From contig NZ_CP067087.1 in assembly GCF_016745095.1 (NCBI RefSeq), forward strand, positions 124,001 to 188,000: a stretch of DNA of 64,000 nt, written 5' to 3'. The translations under genes and the position numbers were made by a program. Source of the DNA: Croceicoccus sp. YJ47. GTDB lineage: Bacteria; Pseudomonadota; Alphaproteobacteria; Sphingomonadales; Sphingomonadaceae. Under the pieces are notes generated by a model. That model made no database searches and was not told the DNA's origin. It worked only from the letters and a program-made list of their open reading frames with translations. Of the stretch, positions 38,451 to 47,814 are shown piece after piece (the first letter of the stretch is position 1; the number at the start of each line of letters is the position of its first letter).

Positions 38451-39598
38451 GCCCGTTCGCCGCCACCGACCAGTCGGTCCGGATCGGCGCGCTGGCGATG
38501 CGCCGGGTCACGGGCGGCGCGATGGAGGAAATCCTGTCCGCCACCGCCGCCCGCTCCCGGCGACTGGCGGACAATCTGGTCACCCATGCGCTCGGGTCGG
38601 TCATCGCAGATGCCGCGCTGGGTGTTGGTGAACGGGAGCTGGAGACGATCGCCATGCTCGGCGCGCTGGGTGGGTGCGAAGCGCAGCTGCGCACGCATAT
38701 CGGCTTCGCCCTCGATTGCGGCCTGTCGCCCGGCGAAGTCATGGCCAGCGCAGAGCACGTTTCGGTCTATGCCGGCTATCCGCGCGCGCTGACGATGGCG
38801 CGCATCGTCGAAGAGGTCGCCGCCGAACGCGGGGAAACCCTGCTCACCGCGCGCCCCTTGGCGCTGCGTGACCACACGACCGCACTGTTCGACAGCGGCG
38901 GCGAGAAACCGCCGATGGTGCTGCTCCATGCATTGGGGCTGGACTGGCGCATGTGGTCTGACGTCATTCCCCATCTCACCGCGCGCCACCGCGTCATCGC
39001 CATCGACCTCAGGGGCTTCGGCGCAGCGGCAGGCGCGCCGCATGTCGCCGATCTGGCGCATTACGCGGCGGATGTCGCGGACCTGCTCGAACGGCTCGGC
39101 ATCGCGCGGGCGCATGTCACCGGCCTGTCGCTGGGCGGTTCGATCGCGCTCGAACTGGGCCTGCAACGGCCGGATCTGGTCCGCGGCCTGACTGTGATCG
39201 CGGCGACGGCATGGTCGTTCCCCGCCTTCGAGGAGCGCGCACAGGCGGCCTAGAACGAGGGGCTGGAAGCGCAGATCATCCCGAGCCTGACGCGCTGGTT
39301 TCGGACAGCCGATCTCACGCGCAACGACTGGCCGGTCCGCTACGCGCGAAACTGCGTGCGCGCGTCATCGGTCGCGGAATGGGCCGCGGCATGGCGTGTG
39401 TTGGCGACGCTTGCGCTGGAAGAGAGGCTCGACCGGCTGGATCCGCCCGTGTCGATCATCGCGGGCGAGGTCGACCGCTCGACCCCGCCCGAGTTGATGC
39501 GACGGCTCGCCGACGACGTCACCGTCATTCCCGATGCGCCGCACATGATCGCGTTGACGCATCCCCAGCAACTGGCGCAGGCCATCCTCGCCGGCTGA
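38447..39598 (+). pseudogene. Carboxymuconolactone decarboxylase-alpha/beta hydrolase fusion with in-frame amber stop
   Basis: The N-terminal part is CMD-like (IGALAMRRVTGGAMEEIL, then ETIAMLGALGGCEAQLRTHI). The C-terminal part is an alpha/beta hydrolase of the 3-oxoadipate enol-lactonase type (VLLHALGLDWRMW, then VTGLSLGGSIALELGLQRP with nucleophile Ser). At 39251-39253 the codon is TAG. The same frame continues for 115 codons with clear hydrolase sequence: LDRLDPPVSIIAGEVDRSTP, then DDVTVIPDAPHMIAL with the catalytic His. A single C to T change in CAG would explain it. As written the product lacks the His and is inactive. Confidence 0.85.
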
Positions 39599-39610
39599 GC
39601 GCGTGCGGCG

Positions 39611-40387
39611 TTAGAGGCTGTCCACCACGCCGCCATCGACGCGCAGGGACGCGCCGGTCGTGGCGCTGGACAGCGGCGATGCGACATAGGCGATCATGCT
39701 GGCCACCTCCTCCACGCTCGCCGCCCGCTGGATGATAGAGGTCGGGCGGTTCTCCATCACGAAGTCGGCGGCGACCTCTTTCAAAGGCTTGTCGCTTTGC
39801 GCGGCCTGGTCGGCGAGCATGTCTTCCAGACCTTCGGACAGCGTCGGGCCGGGCAGGACCGAGTTGACCGTCACCCCGGTCCCTGCCAGCCGCTTCGCGA
39901 GGCCGCGCGCAAAGGCGACGTCGGCGGTCTTGCTCACGCCATAATGGATCATGTCGGCCGGGATGTTGAACGCGCTTTCGGAGCCCAGCATCACGATCCG
40001 GCCCCAGCCCTTGTCGACCATCGCCGGGGCATAGGCGCGCGACAGCCGCACCGCGCTCATCACGTTGATCTGCCAGTGGCGATCCCATGTCTCGTCGTCG
40101 GTATCGAAGAAATCGGCCTACTCGAAAATCCCGGCATTGTTGATGAGGATGTCGACCGGTCCGGTGGCGGCGTGGATCGCCTTGCACCCCTCCGCCGTGC
40201 CGACATCGCCGGCCACGGGCTGCGCGCCCGCCGCTATTCGCCCGGCAGCCTCGGCGGTGCGGCCTTCATCGCGCCCGTTGACGAACACGCGCGCGCCGCA
40301 ATCGGCGAGCGCTCTGGCGGCTGCGAAGCCGATCCCGGCGGTGGAACCGGTGACGAGGGCCGAACGGCCGGATAGGTCGAGTTTCAA
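39611..40387 (-). pseudogene. Short-chain dehydrogenase with in-frame amber stop
   Basis: It starts at TTG 40387 with AGGAGAC at 40393-40399 and reads LSGRSALVTGSTAGIGFAAA and VDILINNAGIFE. The codon at 40118-40120 is TAG. The same frame then continues ADFFDTDDETWDRHWQINVM, IVMLGSESAF, HYGVSKTADVAFARGLAKRL and GASLRVDGGVVDSL, a full SDR (258 codons) with catalytic Tyr and Lys. One base change (CAG to TAG) would explain it. It is convergent with the hydrolase that also has an amber codon. Confidence 0.85.
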
Positions 40388-40795
40388 TATCTGTCTCCTG
40401 AGTGGATGAGTGTCACCAACGCATCGGCAATCGCATGGTTGCCCCGCGCGCCCGGAAGCCGGTCGCCGCTGTCGGAAGCGGATGGGCGAGCAGGCGATCG
40501 AGATCGAACAGGGTGGCCAATCCGTGATGGGCGTGGAGCCAGTCGTTGAACGCCGGGCGCGGCGCGTCCTTTTCGGGCGTCCAGTAATCGCCATCCATCG
40601 GCGTGCCGGGCAGCGCATCGCCAAAAAGGGGGCAATCGTGGAGAGGATCATGCGGGCGGCGCCAAGCTCCGGCAGTGCGATCAGGCAGCGCACCCCATCC
40701 TGCAATGCGTCGAGCCTCACCAGCGGCTCGTCGGACCGCAAGGGCGTGCCGGGCCAAGCGATGTCCTTGGGCCCGATCAGGACTACCACAGTATC
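40384..40795 (-). pseudogene. SGNH/GDSL-type esterase, C-terminal remnant
   Basis: Three minus-strand frames together give VVVLIGPKDIAWPGTPL (block III-like), then DALPGTPMDGDYWTPEKDA and FNDWLHAHHGLATLFDLDRL, then SDSGDRLPGARGNHAIADAL with the terminal Asp-x-x-His region altered to DRLP. This order is that of secreted GDSL esterases. The N-terminus with the catalytic Ser was replaced by an IS6 remnant at about 40796. The final TGA overlaps the TTG start of the SDR, a remnant of operon structure. Confidence 0.7.
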
Positions 40796-41306
40796 CGCCC
40801 TCGGTCATCGCAGCCTTGTAGGAGTGCTGACCATCCGTCGTCATAACGTGTGGAGAGCCGTGGCGCTTCAGTGCATTCCTCATGAAATGCAGAGCGGCGG
40901 CTTTGTCCCTGGTCTTGGTAACATAGCTTTCAATAACTTCACCCTCGCGATCGACGGCACGCCAGACGTACGTCATCTCGCCATTTATGCGGACGTACAT
41001 CTCGTCGAAGTGCCAGTGCCGATGACGAAAACCCCGCATTCGGCGATCCGCTAGCGGCGAATGTCCGCTGCGAACATCGGACCAAACCTGTTCCACCAGA
41101 GCCGCACCGTCTCGTGGCAGATATCAATGCCACGTTCCGACAGAAGATCTTCGACGACCCGCAAAGACAGCGGGAAACGAACGTCCAGCATCGCCACCCG
41201 CCGGATCACCTCCGGCGAAGAATGAACATACCGGAAAGGGTTTGCCGGTTTCCTGGCTCAGGGCATTCCCTTCCCCTACCCTGCACCGACCATGATTCTG
41301 ACAGCC
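40796..41306 (-). mobile_element. IS6-family remnant, copy d (longest)
   Basis: From the end near 41306 the transposase reads YVHSSPEVIRRVAMLDVR, FPLSLRVVEDLLSERGIDIC, HETVRLWWNRFGPMFAADIR. A frameshift and stop follow at about 41055. In the next frame come HWHFDEMYVRINGEMTYVWR, ALKRHGSPHVMTTDGQHSYK and AAMTE, including the first two acidic catalytic residues. It then ends abruptly against the esterase remnant. The C-terminal third and right end are missing. Confidence 0.85.
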
Positions 41307-41374
41307 CCTGTCTATAAAACGGTCTATGCTGAAACCGCGGTGACACCATTTCGGCGTGAAAGCGTTGATGCCCT

Positions 41375-41872
41375 ATGAAGCCTGTAACACCCGATCCCGT
41401 CGGCCCAGGTCAGGAGAGCGTCTGGAGCTATCCCCGCCCTGCCATCGCCGAACCCGCCGCCGCCCATATTCAGATCGTGCTCGGCGGCCAGATCATCGCC
41501 GATACCAGACGCGCAATTCGCACACTCGAAACAAGCCACCCGCCCACGTACTATCTCCCGCCCGATAGCATCGAACTCGGCGTGCTCGAAGAAATCGGCG
41601 GCACGAGCTTCTGCGAATGGAAAGGCATCGCCCGATATTTCGATGTCATCGCGGGCGCAGAGCGGCGCGAGAGCGCGGCCTGGTCTTACCCTGACCCGAC
41701 GGCATCGTTCGAGATCCTGCGCGACCATGTGGCTTTCTATCCCGGAGCGATGGATGCCTGTTATGTCGATGGTGAACGGGCAACCCCGCAACCGGGCGAT
41801 TTCTATGGAGGCTGGATCACCTCATCCGTGGCCGGCCCGTTCAAGGGCGTTCCGGGCAGTCGCTTTTGGTGA
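41375..41872 (+). CDS. DUF427 protein
   Basis: 165 residues. The DUF427 signature is clear: VLGGQIIADTRRAIRTLETS, HPPTYYLPPDSIELGVLEEI, FCEWKGIARYFDV and AWSYPDPTASFEILRDHVAF. The final GWITSSVAGPFKGVPGSRFW is typical. The family is common in Alphaproteobacteria and its biochemical role is not established. It overlaps the next small gene by a GTGA, so the two are translated together. Confidence 0.85.
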   Translation: MKPVTPDPVGPGQESVWSYPRPAIAEPAAAHIQIVLGGQIIADTRRAIRTLETSHPPTYYLPPDSIELGVLEEIGGTSFCEWKGIARYFDVIAGAERRESAAWSYPDPTASFEILRDHVAFYPGAMDACYVDGERATPQPGDFYGGWITSSVAGPFKGVPGSRFW

Positions 41873-42195
41873 AAGCCGATCCCCTCGTCACGCCGGACGG
41901 ACGCTATATCGTCGTGCGGGGGCGGTTATGGCGACGGTCCGATCCGCGGCTGTCGGACGCGCGGCGGCAGGAACTCGTCGACCGACTGATGGATGCCCGC
42001 CGTGCCGTGGGACAAGCATTGCGTTGCGATAGTGAGAACGTGTCCGATGCGCGTGCTCAGGTCGATGCGGCCAAGACCGCGCTGGGTGAGCGGGGGCCAG
42101 TCTGGTGGTCCGACGGCGCGCCCGATCTGACGCGCCGCATGGCACGCAACACGATATACGCGGACTGGTATGCGCAAAGTGCGGAGCAGGCATAA
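41869..42195 (+). CDS. Conserved hypothetical protein
   Basis: 108 residues from GTG 41869, overlapping the DUF427 stop. It begins VTPDGRYIVVRGRLWRRSDP, then RRQELVDRLMDARRAVG, and ends WWSDGAPDLTRRMARNTIY with YADWYAQ. The pattern recurs in alphaproteobacterial hypothetical proteins, often annotated only as conserved. It is soluble, alpha-rich and basic. No catalytic motif is seen, and the role is unknown. Confidence 0.75.
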   Translation: MKADPLVTPDGRYIVVRGRLWRRSDPRLSDARRQELVDRLMDARRAVGQALRCDSENVSDARAQVDAAKTALGERGPVWWSDGAPDLTRRMARNTIYADWYAQSAEQA

Positions 42196-42341
42196 GCGAC
42201 AGGCATCGTTTGCCGGTCGGTTCGTTCGACAGGGTCGCCGATGTAGGCCACCTTGCACTGAGCGCGCATGACCGCTGCATTGATCGACTTCGTACACGCC
42301 TTCGATTTGACAGGTGACGGCGGTCAGGCCAGCGTGGGCTG

Positions 42342-42941
42342 ATGTGCAATCTGTATCGCATGACCAGCGCCGTTACAGAGGTGGCCGAAATGTTCGGCGT
42401 CGCAGCTCCGCATGGAAGCAATGTCAGCGGCGAGATCTACCCCGGCACAGCGGGCCTGGTTTACGACGGTGATAGCCTGCGTTCCATGGTATGGGGCTTT
42501 CCTTTGACCCTTAAAGGCAAGCAGGGACAGCCCTTGAAACCAAAGCCTGTAAATAACACGCGCACCGACAAGCTTGGCAGCGGGTTCTGGAAGGCGAGCT
42601 TTGTCAATCGCCGTTGCCTGATACCGCTCAATGCCTTTGCCGAAGCGGAAGGCGCCGAGGGTAGCAAGACGCGCACCTGGTTCAGCCTTCCCGACCAACC
42701 GATTTTTACAGCCGCCGGCATATGGCGGGATAGCGCGGAATGGGGCCGGGTCTATTCGATGGTGATGACCGATGCCTGCATCGCGCTAGAGGACATCCAC
42801 GATCGTTCGCCAGTGCTGATTTCGCCAAGCGACAGGACGCGCTGGCTTGCAGGTGACCCCAAAGAGGCGAAGGCGCTATGTGCGCCTTACAGGGGCGAAA
42901 TGACCATTGACCGAACCCAAGCGCCCTGGACGCGCCAATGA
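42342..42941 (+). CDS. SRAP-family abasic-site DNA-protein crosslinking protein (YedK-like)
   Basis: 199 residues. The catalytic Cys2 (MCNLYRM) is present. Further family motifs are PVNNTRTDKLGSGFW with the conserved Asn, RCLIPLNAFAEAEG with the Glu, and DIHDRSPVLI with the His. SRAP proteins bind abasic sites in single-stranded DNA through Cys2 and protect them. The core FAEAEG replaces the usual FYEW, so the substrate loop deviates. It stands alone after the DUF427 pair. Confidence 0.88.
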   Translation: MCNLYRMTSAVTEVAEMFGVAAPHGSNVSGEIYPGTAGLVYDGDSLRSMVWGFPLTLKGKQGQPLKPKPVNNTRTDKLGSGFWKASFVNRRCLIPLNAFAEAEGAEGSKTRTWFSLPDQPIFTAAGIWRDSAEWGRVYSMVMTDACIALEDIHDRSPVLISPSDRTRWLAGDPKEAKALCAPYRGEMTIDRTQAPWTRQ

Positions 42942-42961
42942 CATAGTGTTCCGCTCCTATG

Positions 42962-43095
42962 AGCCAAAGTGGAGCTGGTTGGCGAGGATGGGCTGTTGAT
43001 TTTTACGCCCTGTCCAAACAGTGTCGTTGTTCCATCCGAATGACCGCAACGACCCATGGCGATAGAAAAGCCGCCATTCCGGACACGACCCCATC
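42962..43095. repeat. Intergenic repeat, degenerate copy 1
   Basis: Its last part (AAAAGCCGCCATTCCGGACA then CGACCCCAT) follows the order seen in the clearer copies. It is a weak match elsewhere. The rest of 42942-43341 has no gene. Confidence 0.4.
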
Positions 43096-43341
43096 TCCGT
43101 CGATCGAGAGGTTATTACGGCGGCCTGGAACCGGCCATCCGGTAAACGCGATCTTTCCCGTTTCAGAATTTTCAACTAGCCATCTCGGGAAAGGCGTTCG
43201 GGAACAGATTCCGGGAAAAGGATGGACCGGACGATTGGCGGCGCGATAGCGCAGGCGAACGTACCGCAAAAGTTCCCATTCGCGAAGACCGTGCTATTGC
43301 CCCGGCGGGGGCACTTCCGTTCGACAAGGGGGTGAAGCGAG

Positions 43342-43818
43342 TTGGCTAAGGAACACGAGTACACCTGCCGCATCGATTGGACCGGCAATCGTGGAGACGG
43401 CACACGGGCCTATCGCGGCTACGATCGCACCTGGGACTTGGTGACGCCCGGCAAGCCAACTATCAATTGCTCAAACGATCCGCTTCTGGGTGGCGATCCG
43501 ACTCTGCCAAATCCGGAAGATCTTCTTCTGGCCTCGTTGTCGAGCTGTCATATGCTCTGGTATCTCCACCTCGCCAGCACGTCCAAGATCGTGGTCCATC
43601 GCTACACCGATGATCCGCTTGGCGTCGGTGAGATCCACGCGGATGGATCCGGCCAATTCCTCCGGGCCACCTTGCGGCCGACGATCGTCGTTGCCGATGG
43701 CACTGACATTTCACAAGCAAAGACGATCCACCACGAGGTTCACCGCTACTGCTTCATTGCCCGCTCAGTAAACTTTCCGATTACATACGCGCCGACGTTC
43801 GAGATCGCCGTGGGCTGA
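43342..43818 (+). CDS. OsmC-family protein
   Basis: 158 residues. The OsmC/Ohr core is seen: DPLLGGDPTLPNPEDLLLAS, LSSCHMLWYLHLA with one Cys, and a final HHEVHRYCFIARSVNFPI with the second Cys. These two cysteines are the peroxidatic pair of the family, though the second lies in a slightly different position from Ohr. It probably reduces organic peroxides. The start is TTG 43342, preceded by AAGGGGG at 43326-43332. Single gene. Confidence 0.83.
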   Translation: MAKEHEYTCRIDWTGNRGDGTRAYRGYDRTWDLVTPGKPTINCSNDPLLGGDPTLPNPEDLLLASLSSCHMLWYLHLASTSKIVVHRYTDDPLGVGEIHADGSGQFLRATLRPTIVVADGTDISQAKTIHHEVHRYCFIARSVNFPITYAPTFEIAVG

Positions 43819-43889
43819 CGCCCCCTTTCCCGAAATTCGATCATTTTTAGCAAAGGTGGTCCCGCAGAAGATGGCCGCTTTTCCCCTTA

Positions 43890-44040
43890 TCCCGAGCCAG
43901 AAGTCGACAGTCGGCAAACCACCCGCCCACTTATCGCCGTTCGAGGCTGGGTTCGAACGGGCCAGCAGGGGATGGACGGCTTTTGACGCAGATCGAAAAA
44001 AAGCGGCTATTCGTCAAACGACTCTAATTGCGGACATTAG
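43890..44040 (+). repeat. Intergenic repeat, copy 2
   Basis: It contains GTCGGCAAACCACCC, then a CGTTCG block, then AAGCGGCTATTCGTC and finally CTAATTGCGGACATT. The order matches the copies at 51.4 and 52.9 kb. Confidence 0.65.
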
Positions 44041-44053
44041 CTAAAGTCGGCGG

Positions 44054-44527
44054 CTACTGGTCAGTCGACCAGACAAACACCGTTCGCAGATCGCAGTCCG
44101 AAGGTTCCTCGCCTTCTTGAAACAAGCGCACCCGTTCTATTGCTGCTCGTTGTTCTACAGTGAAACGAGTGGAGGATTCGAAATAGGCAGTTCCCTGCCG
44201 ACCGTTCCAGATTGCGATGACGTATTTGCCGTCTTTTCTTTGTTGAGCAAACTGGCCTGGGCGGCCTTCAGCTGGCTGCATCACAAGTCGTCCATTAGGA
44301 CGACTCGCCCAACCGATCCCCCGAACAACAATCGAACCAAAATCACCGTCCCACCGGAAACTACCACCGTGGATGCCACCTTGGAGTGTGGTGATCTTTT
44401 CGCCGGGCCTCACGTCAATGATCGGTGAATAGCCGCAGAATCTGGCCGGCCTTTCGAGCTCGGACGCTGTGGCTGGCGATGTGATCACACCAAGCGAAAA
44501 CAGAATTACGAAGCACGCCCTTCTCAT
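44054..44527 (-). CDS. Exported hypothetical protein
   Basis: 157 residues from ATG 44527. A signal peptide (RRACFVILFSLGVITSPATA) is followed by a short beta-rich domain (ITTLQGGIHGGSFRWDGDFG, then YVIAIWNGRQGTAYFESST). Two Cys (FCGYS and DCDLR) may pair. I do not recognise the family. A longer in-frame extension to 44638 has no signal and is unlikely. It is divergent from the hydrolase gene. Confidence 0.6.
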   Translation of the reverse strand: MRRACFVILFSLGVITSPATASELERPARFCGYSPIIDVRPGEKITTLQGGIHGGSFRWDGDFGSIVVRGIGWASRPNGRLVMQPAEGRPGQFAQQRKDGKYVIAIWNGRQGTAYFESSTRFTVEQRAAIERVRLFQEGEEPSDCDLRTVFVWSTDQ

Positions 44528-44734
44528 GCCGCTTAAGCTAGCCTTTTCACTATCAGCTTCCCACCCCATTCTCTCCCGTTTTTTCGACAATTCTTTTTCT
44601 CGAAACCTGCCATCGCAGTATTCGCAACCTAACATCAAAAACTGGGGCCACGAGCGGACCGTCCATTGTTGGCCTCAAATTGCGAAATATAGACATCCGC
44701 GGCCCCATAAGTCGGTGTGAGGCGTTACGAGCAC

Positions 44735-45526
44735 ATGACCATGCACCACACGCGCACGGGGCGCGGAAAACCCCTTCTCCTTGTCCACGGATTGGGGGCA
44801 ACCTGCGGCTCGTGGGACACGATCTCGCCTGCGCTTTCTCAAGTGAGGGAGGTCATCGCCGTGGACCTGCCCGGCCACGGGCAGACACCCGAAGAGGCCG
44901 ACAGCGGCACGTTTGACGGGCTGGCGCGCAGTTTGCACGACTGGCTCGGCGCGGAGAACCTCACAGGTATCGATATGGTTGGCAGCTCGCTGGGTGCTCG
45001 CCTTGTGCTCGAGATGGCGCGGCGTGGCCAGGCGGGCGCGGTTGTCGCACTGGATCCGGGCGGCTTCTGGCAAGGGTGGGAGCGGACGTTTTTCAGAGCC
45101 ACCATAACGCCATCGATTGCCTTGGTTCGCGCGCTGCGACCGGCGCTTTCTGCCATCACCGGAAATGTCGCAGGCCGGACCGCGCTCATGGCCCAGCTCT
45201 CTGCAAGGCCGTGGGCGCTCGATCCGGCATTCGTTGCGCGTGAACTGAAGTCATTGGCTGATACGCGCACCGTCAATTCGCTTGTGAAGGATCTCGCCAA
45301 CGGCGCAATGCAGGATGGCCCTGCGGACACGGCTGCGCCCGTTGTCATCGGATGGGGACGCAAGGATCGGCTGTGTCTACCGCAGCAGGCGGATCGCGCG
45401 ATCAAAGCCTTCCCTGAAGCGACGCTGCACTGGTTCGAGCATAGCGGACACTTTCCGATGTGGGATCGGCCAGAGGAAACCGTTCGCGTGATTCTGGATG
45501 CAACGAGCACCTCGGAATCGAAATAA
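44735..45526 (+). CDS. Alpha/beta hydrolase
   Basis: 263 residues. Oxyanion region LLLVHGLGATCGSW, REVIAVDLPGHGQTP, the nucleophile elbow VGSSLGARLVLEMAR (Ser in GSSLG), the acid in IGWGRKDRLC and the catalytic His in HSGHFPMWDRPE are all present. It is a generic esterase/lipase-like enzyme of unknown substrate. ATG 44735 was chosen; a GTG at 44717 is an alternative. Confidence 0.87.
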   Translation: MTMHHTRTGRGKPLLLVHGLGATCGSWDTISPALSQVREVIAVDLPGHGQTPEEADSGTFDGLARSLHDWLGAENLTGIDMVGSSLGARLVLEMARRGQAGAVVALDPGGFWQGWERTFFRATITPSIALVRALRPALSAITGNVAGRTALMAQLSARPWALDPAFVARELKSLADTRTVNSLVKDLANGAMQDGPADTAAPVVIGWGRKDRLCLPQQADRAIKAFPEATLHWFEHSGHFPMWDRPEETVRVILDATSTSESK

Positions 45527-45534
45527 TGCTGCAA

Positions 45535-45680
45535 CTGAGCGGTTTGCAAAACGATGGCCTATGCAGGGGCTATTCCCAACGGAAGGCCCTTTGTGGGATG
45601 CTTGCAGACCGGCAGCTTTCGTGGAGGCTTATGCGGGAAGCTGCCATTCAGGATACGACCCTATTTGCGAAGGCTGGCGA
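45535..45680 (+). repeat. Intergenic repeat, copy 3
   Basis: Holds CCGGCAGCTTTCG, then GGGAAGCTGCCATTCAGGA and TACGACCCTATTTGCG. It closely matches copy 4 and the ends of the other copies. Confidence 0.65.
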
Positions 45681-45699
45681 CTAACATCATCATGGACAT

Positions 45700-45900
45700 A
45701 TGAAGGCCACCGTATTCAGCATTGGTTTGTCAATCTGGCTAGCACTGTCAGGTCTAATTTGGCTGGTCGGGTTTGGCCTTGCTGGCAAGCTTTACCTGCC
45801 GCCGCTCGATCTATCTACAATATCAACCTTATACGCGCCTTGGCTTGTATTGCTCACAATTGCGGTCAGAGCATGGATGGGCCGTGAGCAGAATGCCTGA
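45700..45900 (+). CDS. Small membrane protein
   Basis: 66 residues with two hydrophobic helices (VFSIGLSIWLALSGLIWLVG and TLYAPWLVLLTIAVRAWMG) and a charged end. No strong ribosome site is visible, and it sits right after a repeat copy, so it is only a plausible gene. No family is recognised. Confidence 0.45.
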   Translation: MKATVFSIGLSIWLALSGLIWLVGFGLAGKLYLPPLDLSTISTLYAPWLVLLTIAVRAWMGREQNA

Positions 45901-46001
45901 CGCCGCCATCCCCAGCACACACACGGTTCCAAAAATGGCCGGTCAGCAAACGCCCCCATCGTCGAAGGTCGACGGCGATCCAGTGAACGCAAACAGCGAA
46001 C

Positions 46002-46535
46002 TTAGGGTCTGGTGATTGACGCTGTAGAATAGGGCGAAACCGTCTCCCGCCCCAATGCAGTATAAAGAACTCGGCCGGGTTTTGTTGCAACGAGCACCTG
46101 CGGCTTGTCGTCAACCTGCCGCGCTGCAGAAAGCTCTGCCATCAGAACTTGGGCCAGACCTTTCCTACCATGCCCAGGTTGCGTTACGATGCGATCGCAG
46201 ATGAAAACATCAGCCTGCTCGCGCGTGGCTCGACCGGCGCGTGCATGAAGTAGCCAGGGGAGTGAGGCGTCCGTCCATCGCACCGGTAGCAACGTGTCTA
46301 ATTCGTCGGCTGAACCGCAAAGCTTCATAAGATAGCCTGGCTCGTTGATGATCCGACGAAGCGTTTGCAAACCGGGCTCAGGTTTCGGAAAAACCCAGCG
46401 CGCGATTTCGCCATTCGAGTTTGTATCAATACGAAAGCCCCCGTATTCCGGGACCGGCATCGGCAATCCGCGTGCGATCGAGCGAGCCGATAGCCACGCG
46501 TTCAAGAGCAATGGATCAACACCTTGGCGGGCCAT
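46002..46535 (-). CDS. GNAT-like acetyltransferase
   Basis: 177 residues. The acetyl-CoA loop reads VTQPGHGRKGLAQVLMAELS, which fits the Q/RxxGxG/A motif of GNAT enzymes. The preceding strand DVFICDRIV and following VLVATKPGRVLYTALG fit the fold. The acceptor substrate is unknown. An IS6 remnant lies directly upstream on the same strand, close to the start codon, so the promoter may be disturbed. Confidence 0.7.
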   Translation of the reverse strand: MARQGVDPLLLNAWLSARSIARGLPMPVPEYGGFRIDTNSNGEIARWVFPKPEPGLQTLRRIINEPGYLMKLCGSADELDTLLPVRWTDASLPWLLHARAGRATREQADVFICDRIVTQPGHGRKGLAQVLMAELSAARQVDDKPQVLVATKPGRVLYTALGRETVSPYSTASITRP

Positions 46536-46606
46536 CGTTTCGTGTAGTTCGCTCGGCAGCTATCCGTCGACAGAGATCGAAAGCGGACAATCGTAAAGCG
46601 ACCTGG

Positions 46607-46764
46607 TCTTCGTTACGTAGCTTTCAAATACCTCACCTTCGTGATCGAGGGCACGCCAGCGGTTCATCATCTCGCCGGGAACGGGCTGGCAGGTTTCTTG
46701 GCTCGGGGCATTCCCCTACCCTGCACCGCGGCTTCTGGCAGAGATACCATCGTTCTGACAGTGC
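46607..46764 (-). mobile_element. IS6-family remnant, copy e
   Basis: The end near 46764 is joined directly to mid-transposase (MNRWRALDHEGEVFESYVTK) with the N-terminal third deleted, the same kind of junction as copy a. It then stops after VTKTR. Confidence 0.75.
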
Positions 46765-46835
46765 CGTTCTCTCCAATTGACACCTATCGCTAACATTATC
46801 AGAATACCGGTTCTATTTTGAGGAACATTGCCTGT

Positions 46836-47447
46836 ATGCTGAAACTTTCCCGACAGATCGATTACGGCACCGCGCCTCGACCCTTCGCCTTGACAGACAC
46901 CACCGGTGAAGTCCGCAGGCTGGCTGAGTTCACCCACGACAAGGCCCTGCTTGTCGCGTTTATCTGCAATCACTGTCCCTTTGTGCTGCATTTACTTGAT
47001 GGATTTTTGGAGTTTGCCCGGGAATATATACCCCAGGGTCTGCAGATCGTCGCAATTTCGGCCAACGACCCCACGGAATTCCCCGAGGACAGCCCGGAAA
47101 AGATGCAAGAACTGGCGCAAAATAAAGGGTTCCCCTTCCCTTACCTCCACGATAGCGAGCAGGATGTGGCACTGGCCTATGGCGCAATCTGCACACCCGA
47201 TTTCTTTCTTTACGATGGCGAGATGAAGTTGGCCTACTGCGGCCAATTCGATCCAAGCCGACCGAAGCTGGGCCACCCGCCCATGATTGGCACCGAGCCG
47301 TATCGCAACACGCTGCCCGTTACCGGCGAAGATCTGCGCCGCGCCGCGGATGCCGTGCTGGCTGGCCAGCCCGCCCCGCAGCCGCAGGTGCCAAGCGCGG
47401 GCTGCTCGATCGCGTGGAAACCAGGCAAGAACCCATGCTGGGGCTGA
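46836..47447 (+). CDS. Thioredoxin-fold peroxiredoxin-like protein
   Basis: 203 residues. AFICNHCPFVLHLLDGF holds a CxxC (Cys44, Cys47) at the end of the first strand, as in the thioredoxin-like AhpC/TSA proteins of the CNHCP group. It also has QIVAISANDPTEFPEDSP, FPYLHDSEQDVALAYGA and CTPDFFLYDG with the cis-Pro region. The C-terminus adds two cysteines (AGCSIAWKPGKNPCWG), typical of this group. It is a cytoplasmic redox protein; its partner is unknown. ATG 46836 is preferred over an upstream TTG at 46818. Confidence 0.85.
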   Translation: MLKLSRQIDYGTAPRPFALTDTTGEVRRLAEFTHDKALLVAFICNHCPFVLHLLDGFLEFAREYIPQGLQIVAISANDPTEFPEDSPEKMQELAQNKGFPFPYLHDSEQDVALAYGAICTPDFFLYDGEMKLAYCGQFDPSRPKLGHPPMIGTEPYRNTLPVTGEDLRRAADAVLAGQPAPQPQVPSAGCSIAWKPGKNPCWG

Positions 47448-47814
47448 GCAGCATGGATGCCTTCTCGAAAGAATTGCTACCTATTCGATCCCTCACCACT
47501 CGCCTGTTCAGGTCATGATCGGCGACGCCGGCGGCAGGACACAACCATTGACGCAAGCCGGCGCTGGCGATGCGCAGTGGAAGTCAGGGGATTTGCGGCC
47601 AACATCATACGCAGCCTGGCACGCTTGCGCCTCCTGACCTGCTCCACTGCCGGTGGCGCGGCCGCGTTCCGTATTTCCCGCGATCGCGCTTTACCCGTAG
47701 ATTTGCGCGAAAGGCCTACAGAAGGCAAATCCGTGATTTCCAAGTCAGTGCTTTGCCATGTCTTCGGCGGGGCGGACGAGCCACACCTGCGTGGTCTTGC
47801 AGATAAGCCGCGAA
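47448..47814. other. Gene-free stretch before an IS6 remnant
   Basis: No supported gene. Frames of up to 100 codons are open, but I see no family motif. It could be decayed transposon DNA. Confidence 0.4.

Noticed and set aside
38447-40387. Genetic recoding of TAG (for example pyrrolysine)
   Set aside because: All other genes here use TAG, TGA and TAA as stops, and both sites are better explained by CAG to TAG changes.
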